A DNA stretch of 64,000 bases from Prostheceraeus crozeri (taxonomy: Eukaryota; Platyhelminthes; Polycladida; Euryleptidae). Under the pieces are notes generated by a model, which made no database searches, had not been told where the DNA came from, and saw nothing but the letters and a program-made list of their open reading frames with translations. The position numbers were made by a program, and so were the translations under genes. Each line of letters begins with the position of its first letter. Positions within the stretch are counted from its first letter, which is position 1. Positions 11,655 through 25,000 of this stretch are shown here, one piece after another. Where the stretch lies: positions 1 through 64,000 of the forward strand of contig CAJQUW010006330.1 in NCBI GenBank assembly GCA_907163375.1, written 5' to 3'.

Positions 11655-12654
11655 CTGTGAAAGAGCAAAGGACACACATACAATGGAGTAAATCAAATGT
11701 CAGCTATAGAAAATGAACGAAAGGATGTGAAAGATTCATTGATGAAGCGGCATATTAGAGATACTACAATCACAATTCAACTTCAGAAATACTTTATACA
11801 ATATCGTCTGTATGCATCATATGATGAACATAACTGTCATCATCCCACGTAGCAACACTTCATCATTCAACCAAAACTACTTTTAGAAATCAGATTAACG
11901 TTATTGACTTTCCCTAAGAACCACAGTGTTCATCATCAATTCCTACTTTAATATGATCTGTATTTCTTACTGTCGGATTCAAATCAATCAGCAATCGCGT
12001 TCATACATTTAGTTCATTTAAATGCATTCAAGTCGCATATAGTCCTGTAAAAAAACTGAGCTTTAAATCTTCATCTCACTTTAACCAATTAACTTGTGCC
12101 TGAAAATAATTCTCTCATTTTCCCCTCATTTTTATACTAGAAACACCTCATATAGAGCATTGCATCAAATGATTTGTCCATTTTATATTTTTGGCATTAT
12201 AACATAGAAATCGGAACTGTGGATTTGAGTCTATGCTAAGCAGAACCATGTACAAAAATTTAACTCCATCACTAGTCAGCTATATCGTCAGTGCATACTC
12301 ATTGACTGATAAAATCATGAAATGCATCAAGCAAGTCATGTGCATGATTATGATGAGTGCATGGACACTACATGTAGTCCTTAAATGTTTTGTTCAGGAA
12401 AAAATCGGGTGGCTGAAGCAATTTAGTGCAACCACCAGGCATTACATAGCTTTTTCGCTTCACACACTGTGTCACATCTTCCCTCAAACAAGTATGACAT
12501 CTGGAAGATTCCCATACTAGCATTCTTTTCGATGAGGGTCTCTGCTTTGACAAATCTATTCAAGACGCTATTAATTGTTGAAATTAACTTTACCTAAAAG
12601 AAATTTTAAGCAGCTCTTGCAGTATGAGCAAAAGCTGAAGTGAAGCTACACACA

Positions 12655-14830
12655 ACATTAGACAGAATTAATCTTCTTCAGCCTCGGCGTGTTCCCGTCG
12701 GTGCGGGGTCCGCTCTTCTGCTCCATGTCCGCCACTTTGCGCGATCTGCGACCATGTCCGGGTGTAAATTTGTGTTCTTCAAATCTCCGTGGAGGGTATC
12801 GATCAGCCTTTGTTTCGGGCGGCCTTTTGGTCTTCTGGTGTTCACCTCCAGCATTGCTACTGCTCCCATGACGCTTTCTTTTTCCGATCTGAGAACGTGG
12901 CCATACCAACTAAGTTGGCTTTCCATCATTTTCTAAGAGATGGGCGCAATTCCCATCATCGCACGGATGTCTTCTTTCTTTTTCCTATCGAGCCGTGTGA
13001 GTCCCAGCGACCACCTGAGCATCTTCATTTCCATGACGGTGAACTTTCTTTCCGCTTCTTTTGTTTTGGGCCAGCACTGACATCCGTAGAGGGTCACTGG
13101 CCTTACGATTGATTTGTTTATCCTTCCTATAACACGAGGGGATATTTTTCTGTCACATAGCACCCCCCCCGTTGTTTCCTTCTATTTTCTCTATGTTACC
13201 GTAGTTCGGTGTCCGACTTCTTCAGTAATTCCATCGTCCTCTTCCACGCATGAGCCAAGATCAGTGGTCGGGCCAGCTTAGAGGAAGAAATTTACGCAGT
13301 TCGTGGTTAAAATTTGATTAATGGTAGTACTTTCAAAAGAGCTATATGCGATCAGCCAGTAATATTTCCCGTAATACACCAAACTACATAACTAACATTT
13401 TCACGTCGTTCAAAATGTACTGGTTTATCTTCAGTTTAAGGTTTTTGAAGACTTGATACACTTACGTGAAAAGAAAATTCATTGTAGGTCAAATTAAAGT
13501 CACTATCTAAAATGAAGGAGTAGGCCCTACTGTAATTTTATTTTATTTTAAAAAGTGTAAATCCTTCTAAAATATCTTAGTATTGTTCATGAGAAAGGAA
13601 TGAAAAAAAACCAAAATTTTCATTGTGATATAATACAATGTAGTTGTTGAAAAATAGAGGACTCTATGATTAAATTGACGCTATTCAGGCTTATATACGG
13701 CGATAAAAACTATCAAAGACATAAATTAACAAAAACAAATGTCAAAAAAGGCGTTGCATTACACGAGAAAGAGTATCTAGCAACATCTTGTGTGGTTTTT
13801 CGAAATTGAAACTGGGCAATTCTACATAGTAACAATAAGAAGAATTTTAGCTGATGTTAGGAGCTATTTCAGATGATTCGCTCAGACACAGAAAGTAATG
13901 AAGGTTTCTTAAAAATATGACGAACAAATATAATCAAAACTGAGATGCACAGTGAAACTTTAGAGTGTAAAAGTATGTATCGCGAGAAGTATACGTATCA
14001 TGGATTATTTAACTTTTTGACAAAGATGTAGATAATCATCATTCTCGCGTGTACGCGAACATTCCATTTTTACATGATCAAATGCAGCGAATATCTGATA
14101 TCACGTCTTGCCATTTGATTCAGTCATCACTACTTAAGAAAAAATGAGATTATAGTAAATATATGATTCTAGCATCTTGCTTAGTGATCTAGTATACTCG
14201 GAATAGATCGTAATATATCCGTATAATATAAACAGACTTAGATTTTCACTAAACGTGAATCTGATCTTGATTATTGAGAAATGTTCAGCTGAACATAAAA
14301 CATTGACAGTAGTACTTAAAAATTTACGCAGAAGAACATGAAAATTTTACGCAGGGCTCAAATTTTTTACACATTTACGCCAATTTACGCAGTGCGTAAA
14401 TTTACGCGGCGGCCCGACCACTGGCCAAGATATACAAATTTCTGGCATCGTGGAACATCTTTGTTATCAACCTGCATCGTTCCTCCTTCTCTTGAAACAA
14501 TAGGTAAATCTTTCGTTTTTGAGACATTAAGCTGCATTCCGAAGGTCGAGAGAGAGTCTTTCCATACTTGCAACTGCGATTGGAGACTGTTTTTAGTTTC
14601 GTCTGCAAGCATGACGTCGTCTGCGTGGTGATGGGTCCATGGTGCCTGTCTTTGAATGACACGCATGGCTGTGTACATAATATGAACAACAGAGGAGATA
14701 GTGCAGACCCTTATGTACACAGATGCCGATGTTAAACGCTTTTGTGGTGCCCGCGGCACATCGCACTTCGATTGTCGGTTTGGTATAAAGCAATCTGATC
14801 ACTTCAACTAATTGTTCTTTCCCCCATTAG
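12655..14830 (-). mobile_element. RTE-type LINE, 5'-truncated, interrupted by hAT
   Basis: Minus-strand frames match the 3' part of an RTE/BovB-like reverse transcriptase. They include EQLVEVIRLLYTKPTIEVRC and ICVHKG (near 14800), a catalytic box degraded to HADDVMLAD (near 14620), LNVSKTKDL and FVYLG (14430-14550). After the hAT insertion come VTLYGCQCWP, FTVMEMKMLRWSLGLTRLD and SQLSWYGHVLR, then RRPKGRPKQRLIDTLHGDL, ending near 12655 after KWRTWSRRADPAP. The usual YADD is HADD here, and several frame breaks are present, so the copy is dead. The endonuclease and N-terminal RT portion are absent, as in 5'-truncated LINEs. Confidence 0.82.
13262..14423. mobile_element. non-autonomous hAT element nested in the RTE LINE
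   Basis: The element is 1162 bp with perfect 13-bp terminal inverted repeats CAGTGGTCGGGCC. It is flanked by perfect 8-bp target duplications GCCAAGAT (13254-13261 and 14424-14431). Repeated AAATTTACGCAG-like motifs crowd the right end and occur once near the left, a usual hAT subterminal pattern. There is no transposase frame. Outside the duplications the RTE reading frame continues (FVYLG, then SCVEEDDG), so the insertion is younger than the LINE. Confidence 0.88.
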
Positions 14831-15522
14831 ACAAAATTACTCAATATAGGGAATCCTAGATTCAAATTCTTTTAGAATGTGATGATTTCATAAGACCAAA
14901 TTTGACTTGAAAGTCAGTTTCCGATTGCAAAGAGCAACCAATTGTACAACTGTTTTCTGAGATAGACAAAAACCATCTAAACTAAAGGATACGATTATGT
15001 CATTACACACTTCATAATTGATATGCTGACTTAGGTATTCAAGCTTTGATGAATTCATAGTTCTCTAATGCGCTTTTCTAAGTAGAATTTTTGGAAAAGC
15101 AACTCAAACATCAAGGGCGAAGATAAAATTCCCATCTTTATTGCTATCATTTTATTACACCAATAAAAGCTAAGGAACGAGGCAAATCAAATTTGTAGCA
15201 ACTAGGTGTGCAACGGATGTACCATCTGCTGTAGACTATGAAAAATTGCTTATGGCGTTAGACTCAAGTATGTTTAGCGAATTTCTATAATATAATAGAT
15301 TATTCGAAGATAATACGAACAGTTTGCTGATAATTAACCGCCATTGGAAATTGGTAGCTGCATTTGCGATTTCAAAGGCAACATCTTTTATAAGACGAAT
15401 TACTCGTCTATTTTAGTACTAAATTTTAATTTCAAATGCGTGTCGGATTCCAATTGCATAATCCAAAATTTCCAAGCCTTCCGCTCTGCTCTACCACAAC
15501 GATATCTATGAATTTACCTGTA

Positions 15523-17187
15523 CAATAGAGTTGATCATAAAAAACGGACCACCTCAATCGTGTCAAACGTCAATCGATTCTTTTGCCTTCCAACCTCATT
15601 TTGCATAAATAAGCCACACATCATCAAAGAGCTCACGTTCTCAGCTTTTCAATGAGCCATTGTACATTTACATCCGACATTGTTAAAGATGGACAGAGGT
15701 CAAAATGTGAAAATCGCCACTTTTAGATGTCCCAAATTTTCAATGTGAAAACATGCGAGCATGACAATGAATCAAACGCAAGTTGAAAGGGCTTTCTCTG
15801 AACATTCCTTTGATGTATTGTTCGTCGAAATCGGTGTACTTTTAGAGAATTTATGACGTTCCAAATTCATTGTATAATTTCATGTTTTTGTTGATTGTTG
15901 AAAAGTTGTTTACATCTTTTGTCGACAACAAGGTCATTTCCAGACTTTCATTATCTATGGTGTCTAGACGTCTGTATAGCCGGATCAAAGTGTTGACCCA
16001 GGTAAGTTGCAAACAAAATTTCCATTTGGTTTTGAATTCATCTTATGTCATGATGACTGATTCAAAGCTTGAGAAAAAGATTTTGAAAGGCAAAGTTTCT
16101 GCACCTTTGTCAGAAGGAAAGTCCGAACGACCAGCTAGCCGAAAACCAGGCGTCCTAAAGACCACCGTCAAGAGGTGGAAAACTATTTTCTTCTCCCTTT
16201 CCAGAAAAGTTGGATCCGATCGGAAAAGAAAGACAAGTTTTCGAACAGATCGGATGATTATTCGCTTGGCAAGAAACGATCCTTCTTTGTCTTCAGCCGA
16301 GTTGAGGAGTTAACTTCGACAGCCGACGGTTTTTGCCATGACAGTGAGACATTGCATGAAAAGTGTGCATTTCAATAGCCGTATGAGACCCTCAGGGATC
16401 GAGTTGACCGCCGATGCAACATTACCACTGGCATTCTCGATGGAATCGACTTGTTTGGAATGATGAAGCTTCTGTCTATCTCAGAGGTCACGACGGCTGT
16501 TAGAGAGTTTGGATTAAGTCAGGTGACGCAATTTCTGATCATTTGACATTGCCTGTGAATCAAGGAGGTGGAAGATTGCTGCCTTAGCCTGCGATATGGA
16601 TGAATGGCCGAGCTGAACTCAATATCCAAGGGGATAACATGAATTCCGATAAAGATGTGAATATTTTGCAAAGGAACATTCGTCCATTGTCCTCCTAAGT
16701 GGGTGATCCTTCCTCCGATTGAATTTACATGGACGACAGCGCCACTTGTCACAGGAGTTGTGCGACTGATGCATTCAAAGCTCAAGCCGGCATGGGAACT
16801 TTGAAATGGCACGCTTGCTCACCAAACCTCAATCCAATTGAAAATGTCTGGAGTCTATACTGAAGCGTGGTGTGAGGCGATCATTTCTTCCTGGAGTTGG
16901 TCCTTTTTCGACTTGAAGCATTGCTAAGGCAAGAGTGGGTGAGTTCACATCAAGAAGTAATTAACCACCTGATCAAAAGCATGTCTTCCCGGATTCGGCA
17001 GGTGATTGAACTGTGTTGAGGTTACGAAATATTAGTGACCACCAGAGAATGTACCATGAACAACGATGAACATTTTATTTCGACTTTTGTTTTCATTTAT
17101 CTGCCAAATTTGTATGTGTAATTTCATTAAATTTCATTAAATAAGACAAAATTTAGGTGGTACACATTTTATGATCATCGCAATGTG
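15523..17187 (+). mobile_element. Tc1/mariner-like transposon, decayed copy
   Basis: The left end (..GTTGATCATAAAAAACGGACC) and inverted right end (..GATGATCATAAAATGTGTACC) form terminal repeats with CACCT inside; the length is about 1665 bp. The transposase remnant starts near 16051 (MTDSKLEKKILKGKVSAPLS), then KRWKTIFFSLSRKVGSDRKR (helix-turn-helix and basic hinge). Later come VWNDEASVYL (first Asp, near 16460), MDDSATCHRS (second Asp, near 16730) and SPNLNPIENVWSLY (Glu, near 16840): a DD34E pattern spread over several frames with multiple stops. The N-terminal part is closely related to 29140-29390, and more distantly to 56851-58506. Confidence 0.82.
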
Positions 17188-17984
17188 GGTTATCTGTGTA
17201 AAGTAAGGGTAGATGAGGAAGACATAAAATAAAGGATCATATTCTATAGTAGCTTTCAAATCATTTGATGCATCCTCCACATCCCTCCTAACGCTGTGAC
17301 ACCACAAAGAACTTTGCAGTTTTTGAAGTCCTTCTAATTCTGTAACACTACTTGTACACTTTTAGTTGTCCCACATATCAGATGAGTACTCGTTCTTAAA
17401 CGAAGTACTGTACTAACCACGATGTAATTTCCCTTTCACAACCTAATTACCTACTGCCTAATTGCCTTCGCTGCGAAGTGTGAGTTGAAAAGGGGCATCA
17501 TAATATCGGACTCATAGGTCTCGTTCAACTTAAATGACATTTTATTTCTTATGCACTTTGGTACAAAAAGCACTTTCTTCAATGGTGCAACAACCCCCCC
17601 CCCATCCTATTAGCCACCACATCTTCCAACATTTGATTATTTGGTACTAATTACGTAATAACAATTTTAATAAATTCATGAATTTTTTTCATGTCATCGC
17701 TCGCTGTTTGAAAAATTTTTACTAGTGTGAGAATCGATCATACATTGGCGAAACATTTCGTGCCTCTTAGTAGGAAGGAGCAATATGAAAATTGAAGGCA
17801 CCACACATTTTTGTCCTTCAGATGTCGATAAACCAATTTACTACATGTATATTGAGAGGGGATTGTTATATGCCAGTCAGCTTTTCATGATGCACGCACC
17901 TGATGAAGGCTTCGGCCGAAAATTTGTGCAGTTAATAATAATTCATCTTATTCGAGTTCCGCAATTTTTATTACCACCACTTAC

Positions 17985-18246
17985 CTTAATCATTAAGCGA
18001 CATTCCTCTTTGTCGGATTGAAGGACATTTAATGCAAAATGATACTTGATTTGATGATCAAAGTCCGTGAAGTCTGAGTGGTCAAACTTGATCCATTCGC
18101 AGGAAACCAAACGGAGGGCCGATGGACTTGAGCAACCGGAAGCTGATAATCTGGGCGACGCCGGTAAAACTAATGATTTTGGGTTCCCATTGAAATCTTC
18201 TTTTAGAGACCTGTGACTTCGGACTGAGCTATTACTATGTGTAGAT
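17985..18246 (-). CDS. STK11IP: STK11IP exon: Ser-rich linker and start of second PH-like module
   Basis: The exon has 262 bp, phase 2 in and phase 0 out; acceptor ..aagttacag, donor ATTAAG before GTAAGTGG. It opens with a Ser/Arg-rich linker (STHSNSSVRSHRSLKED, then PASPRLSASGCSSPSALRL), like the human linker with SWSLSPPPERCGLRS. The last third, DHQIKYHFALNVLQSDKEECRLMIK, matches human DHRLRLFLDVEVFSDAQEEFQCCLKV, the first strands of the second PH-like module. The AG left over from the zinc-ribbon exon plus the first base here restores an Arg codon. Neighbouring introns are 8.9 kb (upstream) and 6.3 kb (downstream). Confidence 0.88.
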
Positions 18247-19546
18247 CTGTAACTTAGAGAATACATAAAATGAATGCAAACTCACGGATAGGTTTGATGG
18301 TTGAAATTAGTTATGTAGTAGGATTAATGCATGCAACATGTGAAATTAATCACTGATAAAATTATGAAGATAAATTCAACTCATCCATAAAACCTGAAAA
18401 TTTCTAATGACGTCTTTCTTCAAATTCTCGACTAAGCGTTTCCTACAGAAGAGCAAGGAACAAACGTGCGGTCATCAAGTTAAGGCCACAACAATCTAGC
18501 ATCCTACACGAAGCTGTACACTGTACAGCTTTTGCAAGTATTTTACTATTTGCACTTTTAGTTTATGGCTTCGATTCGGGACCCACACTTACACGGACTT
18601 AGATGTTTCCATTTTCCATATTCCCGCCCACATCTACAGTGAACACGGTCAATTGAGGAAAAATCAAGCATCTATGTGACTTGATGCTGTCTCATACACA
18701 TACGGGAAGGTTCGCAAAAATGATCGATCATTCATAATTAAAGTAATGACTGACATTTGGGAAGTAATTCCATAGGTTTTCGATCTTCATGCTTCACATC
18801 ATTCTCATAGCCTTCATAGTTCAATAATTCTGAAAGCAACGAAGCTCCGACAGATACCACGTCTCGTTATTCAGAGCATTGTAAAATCGAAGTGTTGTCA
18901 CGTCAAGATCATTGATCAGAGAGTGAAAAGTCTACAGACAAACTTTCTTACAGTTTGCTTAACAACAAAATCATGTGTTATGGCCCTTAAATTAAGTTTC
19001 AATGGAGGATTTTTCATTGATTTTCGACAGTTATGCTAGAACTAAAATCAGCAAAAGGACAGATCATAGCATATGATGACTGCTAGTTTATAGTCATTAA
19101 ATGCAATTTTCACCTTTGCCGAATTTGGCATAAACTGACTAATTTTTTTGACAATTGCCAATATCATCCGTGGCAATACTTGCAGCCTTCTTCTCCATAG
19201 ACTTTCTGGTCAGTCAGATATCCACAGCTCTCAAATTGCTTTTTACTTCTTTTACCTGAGCACAATCAACAGCCTTTCAAAGAAGCTCCACATTTTTTAT
19301 AAATCAAAATAAAGTAGTCATTGTCATGCAGATTTCAGTATTGTACATGACAATGCAGCTAGTTGATCTAGAAATCCAGAGATAAAGCTTTTGAATGTAA
19401 AATTTTTCGAAGATGACGATTTTGATATAATTCCTCTGTAAATTTTGTTATGGCAGTGGGCAGGAGAACTATATCCAAGAATGAAATGCCAAAATAGTAA
19501 ACATCTCGACCCTTTTGAAGGCAGTGATATAATGCAAACATGAAGG

Positions 19547-19740
19547 GTCTCCGTGGCACAGTGGTTAAGTGCTTGGCCTAGCGATCTTTTGGTTCAGAAG
19601 TCGAGCCCCGAAAGTGTCATTGAAAGTCGACAGGAAGGGCATCCGGACTAAAAGTACTACAAACGCTCCATAAGTCTGACTATGTCAGCACCATCCAAGT
19701 CCGAAGAATGGGGAGTAGTGATGTTAAAGCTTCATTATAT
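19547..19740 (+). mobile_element. tRNA-derived SINE, family A, copy 1
   Basis: The head has an A-box-like TGGCACAGTGGTTAAGTGC and a B-box-like GGTTCAGAAGTCGAGCCCC at tRNA spacing. The body contains GACAGGAAGGGCATCCGGAC and ends ..GTAGTGATGTTAAAGC. It is about as long as, and collinear with, the copy at 25916-26117. Target duplications are not obvious, so the edges are approximate. Confidence 0.75.
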
Positions 19741-19902
19741 TTCATTCATGTACGATATAAACGCAGCATCGTATTTTACGAATTATTGTCATAAGAAAGG
19801 ATCAGGACCTGGAATAAATTAGAATTTTTTTGTAACTTTGACATAAATATTATCGGAAGAGAATGCTAACATTTTCGTTGAGTTTTCTTTCATTAACTTT
19901 TC

Positions 19903-20615
19903 ATTAACATTTCCGCTGTCCTACATGCTCTCGCTCCCCAACTGTGCTAAGCAGCGCTCATGAAGACTATGATGAGAGTGTTGACCAAGAAATGGATGAA
20001 GTGTACGATTTCTGTTACCTCGGCGACTTCCTCGCATGCAACGGCGGATCAGAGCGAGCTGTTAAAGCAAGAGTTGCATCAGCGTGGAAGAAGTGGAAAA
20101 AGCTTGCCAGTCTTCTACGCAACTGTCATATCCCGCTGAAGTGCAGAGCCACTGTATACAGCACTTGTGTGAGATCTGTGTTGCTCTACGGTGCGGAGTC
20201 CTGGAATCTGACAGAAAGACTGCAACATCAATTACGGGCATGCGACAGGAGAATGCTACGCTACATGTGCGGCATATCACTGACTGATAACATCTCCAGC
20301 AGTGAAGTGGCATGTCGGTGTGGCATTAGCCCGTTGGAAGAAGTGATCACGGAGAAAAGACTGAGGTGGTTCGGGCATGTGAAGAGGAGAAACGGAGAAG
20401 GAGCCCTTGGTCGTGTACTGGACATCGTGGTGGAAGGAGCGCGTCCTCGAGGAAGGCCGAAGAAGACTTGGCTCGCAAACGTCAAAGATGATCTGACGAG
20501 GATTGGTGCGACAGAAGAGGACGCCCAGGATCGAAACCATTGGAGACGGTTGATCAAACGTCAAACCCTCTAGTCATAGGGGAAACGAAGACGCTAAAAG
20601 GATAAAGTAAGTAAG
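19903..20615 (+). mobile_element. 5'-truncated LINE (RTE-like) 3' fragment with 19-bp target duplication
   Basis: A 209-codon open frame (19944-20573) encodes the region after the RT palm: VYDFCYLGDFLACNGGSE, VRSVLLYGAESWNLTERLQ, EKRLRWFGHVKRRN and ARPRGRPKKTWLANVKDDL, ending DRNHWRRLIKR. These are the hallmark tail motifs of RTE-type and related LINEs. After the stop comes a short 3' UTR ending in GATAAAGTAAGTAAG. A direct repeat tttctttcattaacttttc lies on both sides (19884-19902 and 20616-20634), marking target-primed insertion of a truncated copy. The frame has no stop, so this is one of the younger insertions. It differs in sequence from the RTE copy at 12655. Confidence 0.86.
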
Positions 20616-22779
20616 TTTCTTTCATTAACTTTTCTTTCACTTTGATATGCATTGATGTGATAAGCGATTGCGTGATAGCGACGCGTACACACGAAGCATA
20701 CATTATTTGATTCTGTTACCACCAAACAGCATGATTATGTGTATTATTAAGCAATAAATTTACTTGAGTCAGTGTTAAGCATTACTGTGTTAATCCAGTG
20801 CTCGCACCAAATTATTTCTCCTCATTCTTCTTGAGTTTCGATTGATGCTAATTAAGTTGATCAAGCCATTCTGGATGTTCAAATTCCAGTGTCAGCATAT
20901 ATCTTCATATTCTATCAACAATTGAATAATTTTTAAACAAAATAAAAATAAACAAGCAATTTAACAAGGAGAATATCATCCTTCCGCATGTATTTTGCTG
21001 AGATCGTCTGCTGAGCTACATTTCACAATTCCGATGGAACACCCACATTCTCTCGGGTTGTTATTCTCATTACAGTATTCCGTGCGCTCAAGAATTCGCT
21101 CAGTCGTACACTACTGTAATAATTGTCCACATTCAATTTACATAAATTATCAAGATTTCCTTTGTTCAGTAAATGAACAACTACAGTATCGGATTTCGAA
21201 ACGTCAGTGCAAGCACCTATGTGAACAAAATCTAACATCAAAATATCAAAAATTCAACCAATGTCACATGGATGACTGTCAAACGCAAGTCAAAAAATGT
21301 TTAACTGCTGGACAGAGTCTCCATACACTGCTCTGAGAACATAAGGAAACATCCTTCAATATTCCTATGCAGATTAAAAGTTACACATTATATACCAATC
21401 TGATTAAATGATCAAATATATCAATAGAACGTGCGCTGCACGTCCCCGAGTAGTTAGTGATGACGTGCGCCGTACGTTCCCGGCGCCAAGGGGTTTATCT
21501 ATAGATTTTTAATCAAATCTTTCTTAAGTTAGCATATTTTTGTAGCTTCACTCTGACGACGCCTTTTATTATATATAGTGCAAAGAAATAAGTGCAAGAA
21601 ATATATTCTGAAAAAAAAACAGCAGACTGAATACTTTCATTGAAAACGATATATATCTGTTGTAAAAATGGGAAAAGCCCATATCGCAAAAATTTTGCAC
21701 TTAAACGTGAACAATAAAAGCAGAACAAAGCAGGGTCAGACTGCACTGATAAATTTACACAAACAATTTTATCTAATTGGTCAATAAAGATATGAAAACT
21801 TTCATATATTGGTCCTGCAAATTATAAACAATTACTTGAAGTCACATTAGCTCAGTCAGCAAAATGGCATAACAAATGCCCAGTCTTTAGACTTTTTACC
21901 ATCTAATGTCTAGGATTACATTAGTTTGCTCTGATGGTAATGGCTACACTTTAAACTAAGATATAATCCACATCTGAATAACTTCATTCAGTTCTTTGTA
22001 TTTTAGAAATCAGGATCTTTTAGTCTCCGATGCTTGCACTTAGTGTTCACTTCATCACACTGTCCACGATTATTGGTATTTTTTCTTTTTGAACATGAAC
22101 TTTGTAAAGTTCCGTATCTACCGAGCACATTGCCACGGAGGATTCCGATATAATGTCTTAATCTTGTTTCATGTGTTCTTCAGCTCGCTGTCTCATTTTA
22201 TCCTGGGCATTTTTCTCGGTAGGGAGCTCCTCTACCTTTGACAAAAACTTCTGAAGATCACGACTAGTCTTGACTTCCAATGAGATTTCAGCTCGCAATC
22301 TATCTACGTCTTTATTCTTTATTATTTCTGCCACTGCATCATTTTCCTTACATTTAACTTCACACATAACGCCATGAGTTTCAACAGGAAGATCAATTGT
22401 GGGTTAAAAGGAATTTGATGCGACTCTATATCCTCTGACAGTAGATGGTCTTTCGCGAAAAATACTTTGTTTAGAGATCACTTGGACAATATATTCCGGT
22501 TTTTCATACGAACAAGTGATTGACATAGTGACCGCGTAACACTGAGTTCGAAATTTACTGTCACTTCTTACTGACAACCAGGGCCCATTATATGCTATAT
22601 ATATGGATGAGAACGCGTTATCACAAAAAATCCGGAATATCTCTTTTAGGGGGCCCATACGTCACTTTTTCTGTTACCATACGTGCACGTTGCTATAGGC
22701 CAAGTGATGCAACTACAATACATTGATTATTAATGCACTGAGGCCACATAATAATTAATTAGAGCTCAACCATACCGAG

Positions 22780-23015
22780 GCAAGGCCCCGAAGACAAAAC
22801 CTCCAGACAATCAGGTCTTTTAGGAGTATAACTTGTAGAATTTGAGCTGCTCAAAGCGCCGCATGCGAAACCTAGTTGACTTTTCGTGTTTTCAAAGTCT
22901 TGCAGGCGAAACCTCCAGCCTTTTGGGAGTACAACTAGTAGACTTTTCATGTTTTTTAAAGCGTATAACTTGTAGAATTTGAGCTGCTTAAAACGCCGCA
23001 TCCGAAACCTCCTGG
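22780..23015. repeat. imperfect tandem repeat
   Basis: GTATAACTTGTAGAATTTGA and the following GCTGC(T)(C/T)AAA..CGCCGCAT..CGAAACCT occur at 22826 and 22963 (137 bp apart). A third, shorter related copy lies between them (GTACAACTAGTAGACTTTTC). Confidence 0.6.
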
Positions 23016-25000
23016 GATGTATAAAAAATTTTCTCGGCAATTATATCAAGTAGGAACTAAAACTTTTCTGATCCTTATGCTATCTCAAAATGTCACATGA
23101 GGGAGGGTTTTGTGAATCAAAATTTCTTGGCATGTATGAATTTCACAATATACGAGTAATAATAGACCCATATTCCGTACACAACAGATCGAATGGAATT
23201 GTTTACTTCACAAAGTACGGTTTGCTTCTTGAATACATGTACCTACACTATGCTATTGAACATGTTGTTTTTATAAAATCAATTCCCATTGCTGCCAATG
23301 ATGCATTAAAACAAAGACGAAAACGAATACCAATATCAATAAAATAATGTGCTCATGATAATGCACCGGTATGCAGAATTTCTACAAGCAAGCTCTAATC
23401 GGCCTGTAATTTTTAAGCAAGCCCGAGCCAGACATAATTCTCCTAGAATGCATACATAAATCGATCGTCATGGACTTTTTGCAAGCACACCGTCTTTAAG
23501 TGGTAAGTAGTCAGCTTTTCCCATCATGTCAAGGCATCGGTTAACCAATCCTCTGTTATTCTGAAACTACCGTTCCAATTAAAAAACTTATTATATAGAG
23601 AATATAGTCGAGTAATTTGCTATAAAATTTTACGGCAATCGGTTATATGGTGTGTACGGTATAGGAGAGGGGAACTACTAAAGAGCCGAAAAACGTAACA
23701 AGGAAGCATAAATTACGTAGCGGGCATACAACGTAGATAATGCATAGTCTAGTCAAAAAAGGTCCAACATCTTCAAAAAGGCCCATGCATCATCAGAGGG
23801 GGCCACTGATCACCAGAGGGGCCCAGGATTGGCTAGAGGGGACTTATTGATAATATCAACTGTAGTGACTTCTGATCACTGGGGTCTTATGCAACGCATC
23901 ATGAAGATGCCTTGTCTTAAGACGGGACCATGCGTTACTTCATGAAGATGTCATTCAATCTTAGGGGTCCACATATCTTAACCCCTACACCTTTCTATTT
24001 TATTGCATTTCAGGCGAATGTCAGAAATGACCCAGATGGCCGTCAAAAAATACAGAATTCCTGATAAATTCGGAAGATTCTCTTCCCTGAATGCATGAAA
24101 GCTGGAATTCATAAAATACAAACTGGGAAATTTTGTGTCGTGCATCAGTAAAAATCATGACATGCATCAGTAAAAATTAAATGTCGAAAATCCTGGATGG
24201 AAATTTTAGCATTCCGACGCTGCGCAACAATAACAACTTTGGATTAGTTAGATTCTAAAAGAAATGCATTATCAATGATTATTAAGAAATTCACTTGAAG
24301 TACTGAAGAATTCATAAAAAAATTACACAAGCTTTCCTTTGAAAAGAATCTAGCTTTTGAAATTTTACTGAGAAACACAAAAATTTGCTGACGATTTACT
24401 CACATTTACTGACCGCGGTCACCATGAATTGAATATACAACTATTTCAATAAGTTTATAACGCAGAGAGGGGTGCAAAAAATTGCGCAGGAAGGGGCGTG
24501 AAATCATATTTATTGCGCAATTGCGCGGGCACCGTAAAATTGCGCAGGTCTGGCAACAATGATTCAATCGACAAATGCGTCTGAAAAAAGGCTCAAACTG
24601 GATTATATGGAAGCGTATTGAATTAAGCAAGCCGAGATCGATTATATTCCGACTATACACGACTATTCGTAGCAACAATCTGCTACCTCTTTCCTCTTGA
24701 AAGCAATCTTCGTTGTCGATTGTCAGAAGTCCACGTCAGATTCATTTTGTAAATCTCTCGTTGACCGTCACTCGTCCTTTCGACAACTTCATCAAATAAT
24801 TCATCCCTGCAGATGCCAAGTCAGTCCTTGTTATCGGTGACATTGAACATCAAATACAAATTGATATCAAATCATTACACGCATTATATTAACCAGATCA
24901 TCTATGAAGCAAATACTTCTGTGTACTTACTTGCATACCGTTTGATAAAACATTGCACATAATCAAATAATTTTCATTTTACTCTAAAGTGGAGGTTTAA

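Larger units (their letters stand above)
11655..17984 (-). other. STK11IP intron (6.3 kb) with nested transposons
   Basis: It holds an RTE-type LINE (12655-14830) interrupted by a hAT element, and a Tc1-like element (15523-17187). The stretches 11.7-12.6, 14.85-15.5 and 17.2-17.98 kb show nothing recognisable. Confidence 0.6.

Noticed and set aside
12640-13112. Plus-strand frames over the RTE LINE
   Set aside because: They are antisense shadows; the minus strand carries clear reverse-transcriptase tail motifs.
21440-21494. GTGCGC..GCACG-rich block ending GGCGCCAAGGGG, like a piggyBac-type end
   Set aside because: The expected TTAA is absent (GGGGTTTA) and no opposite end was found.
22158-22367. 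Glu/Lys-rich 70-codon minus-strand frame
   Set aside because: Coiled-coil-like composition only; no splice sites in phase with STK11IP and no recognised family.
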